A DNA stretch of 64,000 nt from Candidatus Thalassarchaeaceae archaeon (GCA_943841885.1 CALSZZ010000001.1:186001-250000), one strand, 5' to 3'. Positions 46,101-56,056 are shown, counted from the stretch's first letter. Made by a program: numbers and translations. Notes: generated from the letters alone by a model not told the origin.

Positions 46101-49100
46101 ATAGAACAAGATACCGCTATTGCAGGATTATTATCATCTACATCTTGACCTGAAGAGACTCCATCTCCGTCTGAATCTCCTATTATATGAGTATCAAATA
46201 TATTCAATTGGGAATCATCGTCCAAATCTCTTTCTGCTGCATTAATATATGACCATCTATCTATTGATAAGCTAGTTGGTGATGCAGACATTGAGATAGA
46301 ATTACTAGAAGAACCGCCCCAACAAGATAATAAATCATTATTCAGGGATGAGCAGGAATAGTTTCCACCTGATGCTATTGTAATGGGAAACTTTGCACCT
46401 GAAAAAATAACTTGAGTTGGAGATATTTGATCTACCGTAGAACCAATCCCCAATTGTCCTTCGGAATTATCTCCCCAGCAATTTAAGGCATTAAAATTAT
46501 CTAAAGTACAGGTATGAGAGTTTCCCAAAGAAATCGTATTTGAACCAGAGGATATTGATAATGGAGAACTAGAATTTGTATTTGTGCCATCACCTAATTG
46601 CCCTTCAGAATTATCTCCCCAGCAATATAAACTTGAGTCGGATAATATTGAGCAAGTATGCATATTACCAGAAGAAACAGCAACTGGACTTGGGCTTAGA
46701 GAAATTGTAGTGGGGTTAGTGCGATCAGTATTTGTGCCATCACCTAATTGTCCTTCAGAATTATCTCCCCAGCATTTTAGAAGTGGATCATTAATTACAG
46801 CACATGTGTGGTATGCGCCAGTAGAGATTGCTAATACTTTACTAGAGCCCAAGTTTACGTCTGAAGGAACTGTTGAGTCCGAAGTGGTTCCATCTCCTAA
46901 TTGTCCTTCAGAATTATCTCCCCAGCATTTTAATGTTGCAGTTACTAAAACAACACATGTATGCTTTAATCCAGAAGAGACAGAAATAGGAATTTCAGAA
47001 TCTAAATCTACATTCACGGGTATATTTGAATTAAATGTAGTACCATCCCCTAATTGTCCATCAGAATTATCTCCCCAGCATTTCAAGCTAGCATCATCAA
47101 GTATTGCACAGGTATGATCTTGTCCTGCAGAAATAGAAACGGCAGTACGGCCGACTCCAAAATCTACAGAAGTCATCGTCTGACGCTCTACTGTAGTGCC
47201 GTCCCCAAGTTGTCCCTTGGAATTATCTCCCCAGCAGCTCATTGAAGAATCATCAAGAATTGCACAAACGTGATTTGAACCAACGGAGAGAGTAGTTTCA
47301 GTAAATATTGACCCTTCTTGAAAACCAGCTTCTTGAAGGCTACCTGAAACTGGCTGACTCATATCTGTTAGCATATAATTTCCACTTGTTGCTATTGAGA
47401 AATTTTGAGGTCCTTCGGGGACATTTGTCCCGGTTACGATTACCTCCCAATCTCCAGCATCCGGATTAGAGACTGTCATGCCAAGTAAATTATTTAAATC
47501 TCCATTCTCTTCACCCCATATGTTTCCAGCAGGGTCTTTGAGAGTTAAATCCAAATCATTCACTAGGCATTGTGTGGCACATGACGAAACTGCAATATTT
47601 GGGCTATCAGTCCATGAAAGCACTACTCTAAACTCAGGAGTTCCAATAGGTATATTTAGTCTCATAGATTTTGTTTCTAACGTTTCAATGTCTAATCGAT
47701 CAATGAACGAACTATCTACAGCCCGTGAAACATCTACTCTACCCCATCCTTCATGATTATTCGGTATTGCTTGAACTGCAGCATTGAACGGTACAGATGA
47801 AGATGGAGGATATTGTCCTGCCATATCTATGGAAGTTGCAGAGAAGATTCCCTTTATTAAAGCAGAACTAGGAGAAGAGTATCCGATATTATTTAGATAT
47901 TGTATTAGTTGTGCTGAGGCACCTGCTACTATAGGAGTGGCCATAGAAGTCCCAGATTTGTACATGTAATTATCATTAGAGGATAGGGGGGAACCATGTG
48001 TCCCATCATCATCTGCTGAATAGACAGAAATAATTCGGGTCCCTGGAGCCACCAAATCAGGCTTAATCCTACCATCTTGAGTAGGTCCTCTATTAGAATT
48101 ACACCAAACTCCTTCAATATTATTTGATTCAAAATCACTTTCTATTGGATCTGCGGGAAATTTGATATTATCATCACTATCTTGATACAAACCACAGTTA
48201 ATACTTAATTCAGGTCTCCAATTTTCAGTAGCGCCTATTGCAAAACTATTTTTTGCAGCAGCTTGTCTTTGTAACCAAGCTATATCTACTTCTCCGTTTA
48301 GGTCACTATCTTTACCTTCATTGCCCATGGCAAAAAGAATTACTAGATCATCATATAGATGGGCCCCCTCATCTATTTGTTTACTGTATGAGGTATAATA
48401 ATTAGGACCAGCATTGTATTGATTTGGAAGATTCATTGGGTCGGTACCCCATGAGTTTGTTTGTACTCTTGCACCTGCTTCATAAGCCGGAGTGAAAAGA
48501 GAACTTACTATATCAAGAGGTGCTCTTAGTCCACTTTTACAACTATTTTCATTGTACATTGCGTAAAACCATAGTTCGGACTCATATGCCATCCCTTTGT
48601 AAAGCCCTTCTGAATTGGAACCTGAACCTAGAGCAGATCCTGAGACATGAGTCCCATGACCACTTAAATCATGAGGATTTCCATCCGGACAACTACCAGT
48701 ATTATCAGTAGCTGAGATAATAGTTTTTATTCTCCCCTGAAAATCAGAATTTATGTTCGGATTTGCAGCATTACATGATTCTATACTATTGCATTCATTC
48801 GAATTATCTAGGCCACCATCTGCTACAGCGATAATTATTCCTTCACCCGTCAATGTGTTAGAGGGCCCTCCCATGTAACTTGAATCCCATAATAAATCGG
48901 AATTTATAATATCAGCAGCCTGATCATCGAACGATACACTGGGATATGAGGGTTCAATCCATTCTACGAAAGATTGTTGAGAAAGCCAGGTAATTTGTTT
49001 CTCATCAACTACAACTGAAGAATATACACCAGAAAGCATAGTTACTTCAATACCCGCAGAGAGTAAATTATTTCCTTCTTCCTCACCAGATAGTACTAAA

Positions 49101-49678
49101 TTTATTAGATATCTATCTTTTTCCATAATCTGACCAAAATCAGCACCGTCAAGAATTGGAATTATGTCTGGTGCTAATTTATCTGTGCCATCTAATCGAA
49201 ATGCCCCTATGACTCCATAATCTGACAATATCATTGGAGATAATTTTGGGACCTTACAATGAAATCCTTGTGGAGGCAAATAAGAAAAGCAATCCACTCC
49301 AATAGAGGATAATTCTTCCTTCCAATTTGATGGAACAGGGTAGTCATGAGCAAGAACATGCCAACCATTAATTATTTGTTCATCGGTTACATCCTTCCAT
49401 TCATCAATTGGGATATAATATGCTGTCCTGTAAAATAACCATGCCTCTCCTATATTGTCAATATCAGGCCATCCGTGAGATGGATCAGAGATATCTTGTA
49501 AGCCAATAGGATGTTTATTTGGAACATAAATCATAGATTCTACAGATTTTGAATTTTGATCTTCTTCTTGTAATATGGAGTAATCAGAAGATGTGGTGAT
49601 TGTGAGTATTAAGGGCGATAAAAAGATAAAAGTGAGTAATAATGAGATAGTAGAATTGGTCCTGCTCTCTCTACCCAT
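43115..49678 (-). CDS. giant secreted subtilisin-like protease with RCC1 propellers and calcium-type repeats
   Basis: A 2187-residue protein. Signal peptide about 10-30; propeptide-like region; peptidase S8 domain about 255-660 with Asp287 (AVADGGLD), His341 (SGHGTHVSGS) and Ser578 (SGTSMATP); a P-domain-like beta sandwich about 660-780; seven RCC1-like repeats about 795-1130; a short calcium-type stretch; Cys-rich GYYV...C-x-G-T segments; seven more RCC1 repeats about 1300-1660; more Cys-rich segments; thrombospondin-3-like DxDGD-x-I-x-D-x2-D repeats about 1750-2145; and a C-terminal transmembrane helix (about 2150-2170) with a basic tail. All three catalytic residues are present. It is probably a cell-surface peptidase used to digest marine protein. 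Confidence 0.88.
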   Translation of the reverse strand: MGRESRTNSTISLLLTFIFLSPLILTITTSSDYSILQEEDQNSKSVESMIYVPNKHPIGLQDISDPSHGWPDIDNIGEAWLFYRTAYYIPIDEWKDVTDEQIINGWHVLAHDYPVPSNWKEELSSIGVDCFSYLPPQGFHCKVPKLSPMILSDYGVIGAFRLDGTDKLAPDIIPILDGADFGQIMEKDRYLINLVLSGEEEGNNLLSAGIEVTMLSGVYSSVVVDEKQITWLSQQSFVEWIEPSYPSVSFDDQAADIINSDLLWDSSYMGGPSNTLTGEGIIIAVADGGLDNSNECNSIESCNAANPNINSDFQGRIKTIISATDNTGSCPDGNPHDLSGHGTHVSGSALGSGSNSEGLYKGMAYESELWFYAMYNENSCKSGLRAPLDIVSSLFTPAYEAGARVQTNSWGTDPMNLPNQYNAGPNYYTSYSKQIDEGAHLYDDLVILFAMGNEGKDSDLNGEVDIAWLQRQAAAKNSFAIGATENWRPELSINCGLYQDSDDNIKFPADPIESDFESNNIEGVWCNSNRGPTQDGRIKPDLVAPGTRIISVYSADDDGTHGSPLSSNDNYMYKSGTSMATPIVAGASAQLIQYLNNIGYSSPSSALIKGIFSATSIDMAGQYPPSSSVPFNAAVQAIPNNHEGWGRVDVSRAVDSSFIDRLDIETLETKSMRLNIPIGTPEFRVVLSWTDSPNIAVSSCATQCLVNDLDLTLKDPAGNIWGEENGDLNNLLGMTVSNPDAGDWEVIVTGTNVPEGPQNFSIATSGNYMLTDMSQPVSGSLQEAGFQEGSIFTETTLSVGSNHVCAILDDSSMSCWGDNSKGQLGDGTTVERQTMTSVDFGVGRTAVSISAGQDHTCAILDDASLKCWGDNSDGQLGDGTTFNSNIPVNVDLDSEIPISVSSGLKHTCVVLVTATLKCWGDNSEGQLGDGTTSDSTVPSDVNLGSSKVLAISTGAYHTCAVINDPLLKCWGDNSEGQLGDGTNTDRTNPTTISLSPSPVAVSSGNMHTCSILSDSSLYCWGDNSEGQLGDGTNTNSSSPLSISSGSNTISLGNSHTCTLDNFNALNCWGDNSEGQLGIGSTVDQISPTQVIFSGAKFPITIASGGNYSCSSLNNDLLSCWGGSSSNSISMSASPTSLSIDRWSYINAAERDLDDDSQLNIFDTHIIGDSDGDGVSSGQDVDDNNPAIAVSCSIGEYGRYSCQPATVGFYVNVPGSIIKIPASPGYYVSSDGATSQEPCSIGTFQILSGMDKCDDANPGYYVHTTGSSSQYACSGGTYNPNTGSQSSVDCVGSDAGYNVPIITSINSGNTHSCAILDDGSVRCWGDNKNGQLGDGTRTNSISPILAATPLGKSAISLSTGAEHTCAIFDDGTLRCWGGNSYGQLGDGTLIERTTPTLINLGSGKSAIGISLGQTHSCAILNDNSVKCWGSNSNGQLGDGTTIDSPSPKSVSLGDGNNAITISAGSYHTCVVMDNLSVSCWGDNWHGQLGDGSNDRKLEPVGISLDSEYETKSLDSGSFHTCAVLINNSIYCWGFNSAGQIGNAELENSNTPTQMQLSDSQLPSNIASGFHHTCSLLEDNQIICWGDNSRGQLGDGTSISRHTAEMVSIPDDRSVMSISVGHRHSCAIFDDATLYCWGLNSNGQLGNGDIIDSNSPDLVNLNHGSGSQTACESGTYQPDSGQTSCILASRGFSVPDAASTGQISCTVGYYSNVEGQADCLPAAKGYYVDTDQATGQISCPELSSTIELASNSFTDCILDTDGDFIPDYIDADDDGDGVDDASDFDPLDPNVYADTDGDNIPDNIDADDDNDGVNDTYLAPVLDSNGNIIFEIQPLDPFPLNQFEWADTDSDGIGDNTDDDDDDDGRTDNFDTFPYNRYEWTDYDGDMLGDNFDADDDGDGICDTNTGTSFTDNSNLYYGQNHDIGSVIITNSNGAPVSIDHPSVLAYLPISYPLIYPSDLINLSTSHPSYDIVIDNCNLLGDAFPLDPSEYLDTDGDTLGNNLDIDDDNDGYNDSVDAFELDVSEWNDTDGDNIGDNFDLFDNDPFEWADSDGDTVGNNADQCIFVPGLNPSDDNFAHLLAIGNLLGCIADPNLGAVEEREPILPVFTEVDFLDIDNDNIINLVDLDDDGDGVLDVEDKWPLDKNRPFPPSVYAISLLSILFLSLMGMRLINWQKTKLAKFRSKRIRLE

Positions 49679-49782
49679 GTCTCTCCTACGTAGTAGGAGG
49701 ACATTAAAATTACTGTTGACAACTAAAACTTAGCAGAATATTATTCCATGTAATAAATCAAAAAAATTTTTCAAATAATGCT

Positions 49783-51972
49783 GTGTACATGAGTCATAAA
49801 TATATGTATAGTCATTCACGGAAAGGTGTGAAAGAAGGCGAGGAATCTGAAATGCCTGAAGAAGGCATTGATTCAATACAAATTAATGGGAAAAATAATA
49901 GAGAAAATTCACTTAAAGAAAATGAAAATATAGTAATAGATAAAGAATTAGAAAAAATACGTAAGAGAAGGTTAAATTCAGATAAAACCTTTCTTGTAAA
50001 TACAATTAGACCTAGGACTAGCGATGATTATACATTAGTATTTGGCGTATTGGCCGGATTGATGTTTTTTGGAAGTGTTTTTATTGCATCATCAGGAGTT
50101 ATTGCAGCCGAATCAATATTTGTAGATGATACCTTATCGGGAACAGTTTTTGATTCAGAAGATTGCTTAGATAAAAGAAATGTTATGTATTTTGAAATAT
50201 ATTCTATTGATGAAAATATTAGAGTAAAAACTCAAAATATTGATTCTGAAAAAAGTACTATAATGATAGTTAATTTAGATAATAATGAAAATAATACAAC
50301 AAATTATTTTGGGGGCCTGGGGAATCAGGAAATAACTCTACAATCTGAAGATATTGATGATGGCAATTATATTGTTTATTTAGAAGTTTATATTTGGGAT
50401 GAAATAGTTAATCTTTCACATTTAAGTCAGGAACAATTATCCAGTTATACTAATGATAGTAGTCACATCAACTATCTTCAAAAGGAAGTTGAGCTGCACA
50501 TGGAAAGTAGAGTAACTAATGAGATTCCACTGATAAAACTAATTACTTTTGGTAAATATGGAAACTCTGAAGTGCAAAAAATACCCGAAATTAATGATGA
50601 AGAAGAAAGAGCATGTATGTCTTTCCAACAATTAGGAATATGGGGTTGGGCATTAATGGGCCTAGAATGGGCCGGAGGCAGGGAGACTGCTATGTTGACT
50701 GGTGGCAGCGCAGGAGTCCCTCCTTGGTGGTTGGCTTCAGTATCCCTTGGGATGTCTATATTTTTCTTATGCGTTCAATATCCGCTTATGCATAGACTAT
50801 ATCATAGAGATGTAGATGATTTATTATCAACCAAACAGATGAAAAGATTGATCGAAAGGACTGTTGAGAAATCTGCAGAAGAATTTGGAATAAATATTGA
50901 TTTGGAAGGTTTTAAGATACAAGATAGAAGTCTTTCGATTGATGCTTTGGTACCTTACAGGACCAGTGGTAAGACGATAGTTGCACCCACAGAAGTAAAA
51001 GCAAAGATGATTACGGATATCTTAGAAGAATTTGCAATATTTGGAGAAATGCGTCCAATTCAATTAAAATCTGTTTGTATAGACAAAGCAGGAAAGAAAT
51101 TGTCTAATATCATCATTGACTCTGAAATGATAGTTGCTAATTTTGGAGAAATACCATTATCTGAAGATTATAGTGAATTCTTCTCATCAATAGGTAAATT
51201 TGGTAAATTAGAAGAAGAATTTAGGCACGTTATGAAAAAATGGTTCAAACAGAATAATCTAATAGATTATGGGTCAGCAATAATGGCAGATGGTGATTCA
51301 GTTTTCATCAGAATTATATACAGGCCTCAGCAAAAATTTGCTTATTTTCTTTTCAAATCTAATTTCAAGGAGCTCCAAGTTGATTTATATGAGTTGTTAA
51401 ATGATAAATTAAGTGAATATATTGGAGAAAGATCTCTCATAGTTAGTGCCAGAAATGAGAAATCAACATTAGTTGATTATGCCAATCCAGGAAGAGTTGA
51501 GCAAGGCAGTGATGAATTAACCGGTGAAGCCATGGTTGCAAAAAGAGGAGGCATTCCAGGTGCTCTTTTACAAAATCCGTTCATGGGAGATATTTTATCC
51601 TCTGTAGAATATGTCGCATTAAAAAATCGTAAAAGAATAGATAAATATGGTTTTTGGGGATTAATAGTATTTGTCTGGATCCCTTTCATGGCAAGTGGAG
51701 TATTAGTAGGAGCAATGCTCGGCCTTGTTGCTAGAATGAGATTTGAGAGAGTTTTGGCAGCATGCCTATTTGGAGGGACTGCTGCTTCGATAACTTGGGC
51801 ATATAGCGCTAAAGGCATAATAGAATTCATGGAAAAATATCATGCTGAAGCATTCATACCATTCCTTATATTCTTAGTATTTGCATTTACCATAATTCAT
51901 TTAAGAAATAATAAAAGACGTAGAAGAGAAGAATTGTTCAGAGATTCTATGTCATTTTTTTCAGGTAATTAA
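49783..51972 (+). CDS. polytopic membrane protein next to a MacB-like ABC system
   Basis: Up to 729 residues. A charged N-terminus is followed by a transmembrane helix (about 83-105), an extracellular domain of about 200 residues, a second helix (about 315-338), a cytoplasmic domain (about 340-600) and three or four C-terminal helices (about 620-706). The last part (PFMASGVLVGAMLGLVARMRF, then FGGTAASITW) recalls small multidrug export proteins. The GTG at 49783 is the longest start; ATG 49852 has GGCGAGGA 7 bases upstream and may be the true one. It lies 13 bases before the ABC ATPase gene, so it is probably part of that transport system. Confidence 0.6.
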   Translation: MYMSHKYMYSHSRKGVKEGEESEMPEEGIDSIQINGKNNRENSLKENENIVIDKELEKIRKRRLNSDKTFLVNTIRPRTSDDYTLVFGVLAGLMFFGSVFIASSGVIAAESIFVDDTLSGTVFDSEDCLDKRNVMYFEIYSIDENIRVKTQNIDSEKSTIMIVNLDNNENNTTNYFGGLGNQEITLQSEDIDDGNYIVYLEVYIWDEIVNLSHLSQEQLSSYTNDSSHINYLQKEVELHMESRVTNEIPLIKLITFGKYGNSEVQKIPEINDEEERACMSFQQLGIWGWALMGLEWAGGRETAMLTGGSAGVPPWWLASVSLGMSIFFLCVQYPLMHRLYHRDVDDLLSTKQMKRLIERTVEKSAEEFGINIDLEGFKIQDRSLSIDALVPYRTSGKTIVAPTEVKAKMITDILEEFAIFGEMRPIQLKSVCIDKAGKKLSNIIIDSEMIVANFGEIPLSEDYSEFFSSIGKFGKLEEEFRHVMKKWFKQNNLIDYGSAIMADGDSVFIRIIYRPQQKFAYFLFKSNFKELQVDLYELLNDKLSEYIGERSLIVSARNEKSTLVDYANPGRVEQGSDELTGEAMVAKRGGIPGALLQNPFMGDILSSVEYVALKNRKRIDKYGFWGLIVFVWIPFMASGVLVGAMLGLVARMRFERVLAACLFGGTAASITWAYSAKGIIEFMEKYHAEAFIPFLIFLVFAFTIIHLRNNKRRRREELFRDSMSFFSGN

Positions 51973-51985
51973 AGAAGGTATTTAG

Positions 51986-52669
51986 ATGAAGAAATTACTC
52001 AAAATGGAAAACATAGAACGCTATTATGAGACTCCAGCAGGTGTAGTTAAAGCGCTTGATGGCATTAATATTGATATTCATGAAGGTGAGAGAGTTATTC
52101 TACTCGGCCCCTCTGGTTCCGGAAAAACGACACTTCTAAACTGTTTTTCTGCGCTAGATAGTCCAACCAATGGAAAATACATATTCAAAGAGAATAAAGT
52201 TCCTAGGCATAATTCGGAAAAAATGACCTCATTTAGAAGGGAGAACATAGGATATGTGTTTCAATTTTTCAATCTTCTTCAAGATCTAACTGTCATGGAA
52301 AATATATTACTAATACAGGAATTAGCTGGTAAAAGAGACCCTGAAAGAGCCGAACAATTACTTACTTTGGTCGGCCTAGAATCTGAAAAAGATAGATTTC
52401 CTGGAGAAATTAGCGGTGGTCAACAGCAGCGAGTAGCTATAGCACGTAGTATTGCAAAAAAACCAACTCTTCTTTTAGGTGATGAACTAACGGGAAATCT
52501 CGATACAGAAACCTCTGATAAAGTGATGCAAGTATTAGTTGAGGCTTGTAAGGATGAGGAGATTACCTTGATAATTGTTACACATGATGAGTCTCTTGTC
52601 AAATATGCAACTAGAGTAATCAGAATCGATAGTGGAAAGATAGTATCAGATGAGCAAGTCGATCCTTAA
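51986..52669 (+). CDS. ABC transporter ATP-binding protein (LolD/MacB-like)
   Basis: A 227-residue ATPase of the MacB/LolD/FtsE class: Walker A GPSGSGKTT near 43-51, the diagnostic NIGYVFQFFNLLQDLTVMENI Q-loop region near 85-105, signature ISGGQQQRVAIARSIA near 136-151, Walker B LLLGDELTGNLD near 157-168 and the switch His (IVTHDESL). These ATPases work in mechanotransmission, moving lipoproteins, peptides or controlling hydrolases, rather than in import. The partner permease gene begins 6 bases downstream. Confidence 0.93.
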   Translation: MKKLLKMENIERYYETPAGVVKALDGINIDIHEGERVILLGPSGSGKTTLLNCFSALDSPTNGKYIFKENKVPRHNSEKMTSFRRENIGYVFQFFNLLQDLTVMENILLIQELAGKRDPERAEQLLTLVGLESEKDRFPGEISGGQQQRVAIARSIAKKPTLLLGDELTGNLDTETSDKVMQVLVEACKDEEITLIIVTHDESLVKYATRVIRIDSGKIVSDEQVDP

Positions 52670-52675
52670 TTTTCT

Positions 52676-55192
52676 ATGGAAGGTGATAATATTCTACGAT
52701 TTTTTGTGATTTTTGGAATGATATCAAACTTTCTAATTGGAAGGTCGTCTAACCTTCTTACAAAAAGACTTGCAAGGAGTTTATCTAGGACAAAATTACG
52801 TACAGCTGCAGTAATTGGAATGATATTTGTCGGAGTCTTTGCAGGAATTGCATTTGGCGGATATTCTGCTAACTTAGAGCCTATGTATGACTCCGTGTAT
52901 GAGGATTCAGATTCGGGCTCAAATCTTGCAGATTTGTGGATTGATAACAAATCCAGAACCTGGACTAATGACCAAGTTCAATCATTATGTACAGAAGCAG
53001 AATCTATCTGGCCTAGTGGATACAATATTCTAGATTCCTGTGAAGGAAGAATGATAATTAATGGCGTAATGTTTCATATTAATGAGAATTCAGAAGAGAA
53101 TGTCATCAATTCTGTATGGCATGGAATATCTCCTGAAGATGAAATTGATAGATTATGGTTTCCAGAAGGTCATTCAGAAGGTTATCCAGCAACGAATGCC
53201 GATGAAATAGTAATTGATGCCCATGTCAAAGAAGCATTATCCTTAGAATTAGGAAATACCGTCACCATAGGATCTGGAAATGGGATTATGGATTTTACTA
53301 TTGTAGGTTTTGCTTACCATCCATTGCACATTTATATGGCCCCAGAGGGTTCTCTTTTTCCCCCTGAATCAGGGCAGTATGTTACTGGTTATTTGTCCCA
53401 TCTTGGTATGGCCAGGTTGACTGGCGAATCCCTTGGAATGGCAAATACGATAATGTTTGATATCGAAGGTACGCCCTCATTTGATTTACCTGATACCGAA
53501 ACATATGAAGGAGATGAGATAGATATTGCCAAATCTTCATTGATTGAATCCATGCAAGAGACTGGATTAGATGGAAGAATACGTGATCGAGGACAAGTTG
53601 AGTCTGTTGAAATAATGAGACAAGATCTCGAAGGGGCTAAAAAAATGGCAGCTCCATTCACTATTTTAATTCAATTTATAGCAGCCATAACTATCTCACT
53701 CAACTTACAAAGATTAGTCCAAAGTCAAACTCGTGAGATAGCAATATTAAGAACTCTCGGAATACCTCGAAATTTAATAATGCAGGGATATTTAATTGCA
53801 CCTATTGGCATAGGTTTTGTGGGTTGTTTACTCGGTTCCCTAGTAGGGCCTTACGGAATGAACGGTATGTTGAATTTCTATGAACAAATAGTTGGTATAC
53901 CAATTATCGAGAGAACTATACCATTGGAAATCTATGCATCAATTATTGGTTTAACGATGTTTATTGTCATTATTTCGGGAGTTTTTCCAGCATGGAAAGC
54001 AACACGGATCGATCCTTTGGAGGTCCTTGGAGGAAAATCTGAGATACGAGTTGGCTCAAAACGATTACACTCACTTACCAGTTGGCTCCCTTCTCTTCTA
54101 GGTCTATCTATTCGTTCGAGCCTTAGGAAACCTGTCAGATTAGGTATGACATTTTTGGCGGTTGGAATTTCATTAATGCTCGCAGGATCTATTCAAATGA
54201 TGACTGTAGGCCTTCAGGATACAATAGTCGGCGGATTACGAGAAGGACAAACATGGGATGCTCAAGTATACATTCAATCAGACGGAGAATCTGAAGTAAT
54301 AGATTGGGCGGAAGAAAATGGTGCTTCTTATGAAATTATTATTGAGGCTCCAATAGGAACAATATTAGATTCAAATATTCAAAGGAGTATTACTCTAGTG
54401 GGCCTTAATGGTTATTCAGAGGGAAAGTCTATGCGTAGTGTAGAAATTATAGAAGGGGAAATCCCGATTCCTGGGAGTTCTGTTTTACAGGTCATTATGG
54501 ATGAAGGTTCATTAGAAATGACTGGATGGTCAATTGAAAAGCAATATTTAGTTTTAGTTGGAGGTTCAGAAATAGAAGTTGAAATAGTAGGTTCAGCCAG
54601 AGGAGAAATTACCCGTACAATATTCTTTTTACAATCTGATTTAGCTAATGTTATTGGAATTAATGCTACATCAGTATATCTAAATCTACCATCAGATGTC
54701 CAGATAGATGAGAACCTAGGAGAGATGTCTAGTGGAATCCAAGAAAGAGAAGATTTACTCAGTGGCATCGAAGATATACTAGAACAGCAAACTCAAGTTC
54801 TTGGTGCAATAATGGGATTAGGAATTCTTTTCACTTTAGCTGTAATGTTCAACACCATGATTATGAATATCGCCGAGAGAGATTTTGAACTTGCTACATT
54901 GAGAGTATTGGGTTCTTCCACCTCTAGCCTTGGAATAATGCTTCTCTTTGAAAGTATATTGATAGGAATGATTGGAGGATTAGTTGGGATACTTTTTGCA
55001 TTTGTAGGGGCGGTTGGTCTTGCTTCATCTTTATCTAGTTGGCAATTCTTCTTCCCAGTAGTTCTTGTCCCAAGTGTTGCCATACAACTAATGACTATTG
55101 TTTTATTAATTTCAGTAGCAATGACTCCAATAGGCATTTATAGACTTAGAAAAATGGATCTGGTTGAAAAAGTAAAAGATTTATCCCAATGA
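52676..55192 (+). CDS. FtsX/MacB-type ABC permease, fused double form
   Basis: An 838-residue permease with two FtsX domains. The first half has a helix at about 42-62, an extracellular MacB-type periplasmic core domain (about 70-310) and three helices near 320-435. The second half repeats the plan: a helix near 490-510, extracellular domain about 520-690, and three helices near 710-825. Typical motifs are REIAILRTLGIPRNLIMQGY near 352-371 and DFELATLRVLGSSTSSLGIM near 739-758. Double FtsX permeases are common in lipoprotein-release or peptide-export systems. It acts with the ATPase just upstream. Confidence 0.88.
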   Translation: MEGDNILRFFVIFGMISNFLIGRSSNLLTKRLARSLSRTKLRTAAVIGMIFVGVFAGIAFGGYSANLEPMYDSVYEDSDSGSNLADLWIDNKSRTWTNDQVQSLCTEAESIWPSGYNILDSCEGRMIINGVMFHINENSEENVINSVWHGISPEDEIDRLWFPEGHSEGYPATNADEIVIDAHVKEALSLELGNTVTIGSGNGIMDFTIVGFAYHPLHIYMAPEGSLFPPESGQYVTGYLSHLGMARLTGESLGMANTIMFDIEGTPSFDLPDTETYEGDEIDIAKSSLIESMQETGLDGRIRDRGQVESVEIMRQDLEGAKKMAAPFTILIQFIAAITISLNLQRLVQSQTREIAILRTLGIPRNLIMQGYLIAPIGIGFVGCLLGSLVGPYGMNGMLNFYEQIVGIPIIERTIPLEIYASIIGLTMFIVIISGVFPAWKATRIDPLEVLGGKSEIRVGSKRLHSLTSWLPSLLGLSIRSSLRKPVRLGMTFLAVGISLMLAGSIQMMTVGLQDTIVGGLREGQTWDAQVYIQSDGESEVIDWAEENGASYEIIIEAPIGTILDSNIQRSITLVGLNGYSEGKSMRSVEIIEGEIPIPGSSVLQVIMDEGSLEMTGWSIEKQYLVLVGGSEIEVEIVGSARGEITRTIFFLQSDLANVIGINATSVYLNLPSDVQIDENLGEMSSGIQEREDLLSGIEDILEQQTQVLGAIMGLGILFTLAVMFNTMIMNIAERDFELATLRVLGSSTSSLGIMLLFESILIGMIGGLVGILFAFVGAVGLASSLSSWQFFFPVVLVPSVAIQLMTIVLLISVAMTPIGIYRLRKMDLVEKVKDLSQ

Positions 55193-55202
55193 GGAATTAA
55201 AA

Positions 55203-55982
55203 ATGCGTATTGTGACTTGGAATCTAAATGGGATAAGGGCAGCAAGTCGTAAAGGTCTTGATGAATTTATTGAAAAGATAGATAGTGATATTTGGCTTTT
55301 TCAAGAAGTTAGAGCCTTACCTGAACAGATGCCAGATGGTTGGATGCCACCAAAAAATCATGATGTGATTTGGCATCCAGCTCAAAAAAAAGGATATTCC
55401 GGAGTTTCGACTTGGTCCAGAGTGGGGATATCTGAACAGGGCCGTGGCATTTCAACTACTGTTGATATGGAAGACTCTGAAGGAAGAGTACTACACACAA
55501 AACATGGTAATTTACACTGTATTAACATATATCTACCAAATGGCGGGGCCAATGTTGAGAGGCAAAGATTCAAGGATAAATGGTTGGAGGATTTACTTAT
55601 TTGGGCTAAAAAATTTATAGATATTGATGAACCAGTACTTCTATGTGGTGATTTGAATATTGCCCATACTGAAAATGATATATGGAATCCTTCGGGTAAC
55701 CGAAATACTTCAGGATTTCTTGAACATGAGAGAGAGTGGTTTACACGATTCTTAGCAACGGGTTGGTATGATTTACTAAGAATAGAATATGGAGAAAAAA
55801 AAGGACCATATTCTTGGTGGTCCAACAGAGGTCAGGCTAGAACATTGAATAGAGGTTGGCGGATAGATTATATTTTAGCTAATGAAGCTGCATATAATGT
55901 TTTTAAAAAAATAAGCATACTTAGAGAAGGGGGTTTGAAAGTTTCCGATCATGCCCCAATGATAGTAGATTTGAAAATCTAA
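55203..55982 (+). CDS. xth: exodeoxyribonuclease III (AP endonuclease)
   Basis: A base-excision-repair nuclease, 259 residues. It has the complete EEP-fold motif set: TWNLNGIRAA near 4-13, LFQEVRA (catalytic Glu near 35), INIYLPNGG near 104, CGDLNIAH (catalytic Asp/Asn near 147-149), NRGWRIDYILA near 217 and the C-terminal SDHAPMIVDL with the catalytic Asp-His pair. Its length is normal for the ExoA/XthA group. It begins 10 bases after the ABC permease, but no functional link to it is evident. Confidence 0.94.
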   Translation: MRIVTWNLNGIRAASRKGLDEFIEKIDSDIWLFQEVRALPEQMPDGWMPPKNHDVIWHPAQKKGYSGVSTWSRVGISEQGRGISTTVDMEDSEGRVLHTKHGNLHCINIYLPNGGANVERQRFKDKWLEDLLIWAKKFIDIDEPVLLCGDLNIAHTENDIWNPSGNRNTSGFLEHEREWFTRFLATGWYDLLRIEYGEKKGPYSWWSNRGQARTLNRGWRIDYILANEAAYNVFKKISILREGGLKVSDHAPMIVDLKI

Positions 55983-56056
55983 TAATTTCAAATAACCTAA
56001 AAATATATTAAATAAAAAAAACGAAGTTTTTCAAGAAGGTAGTCCTTGGGAAGTAC

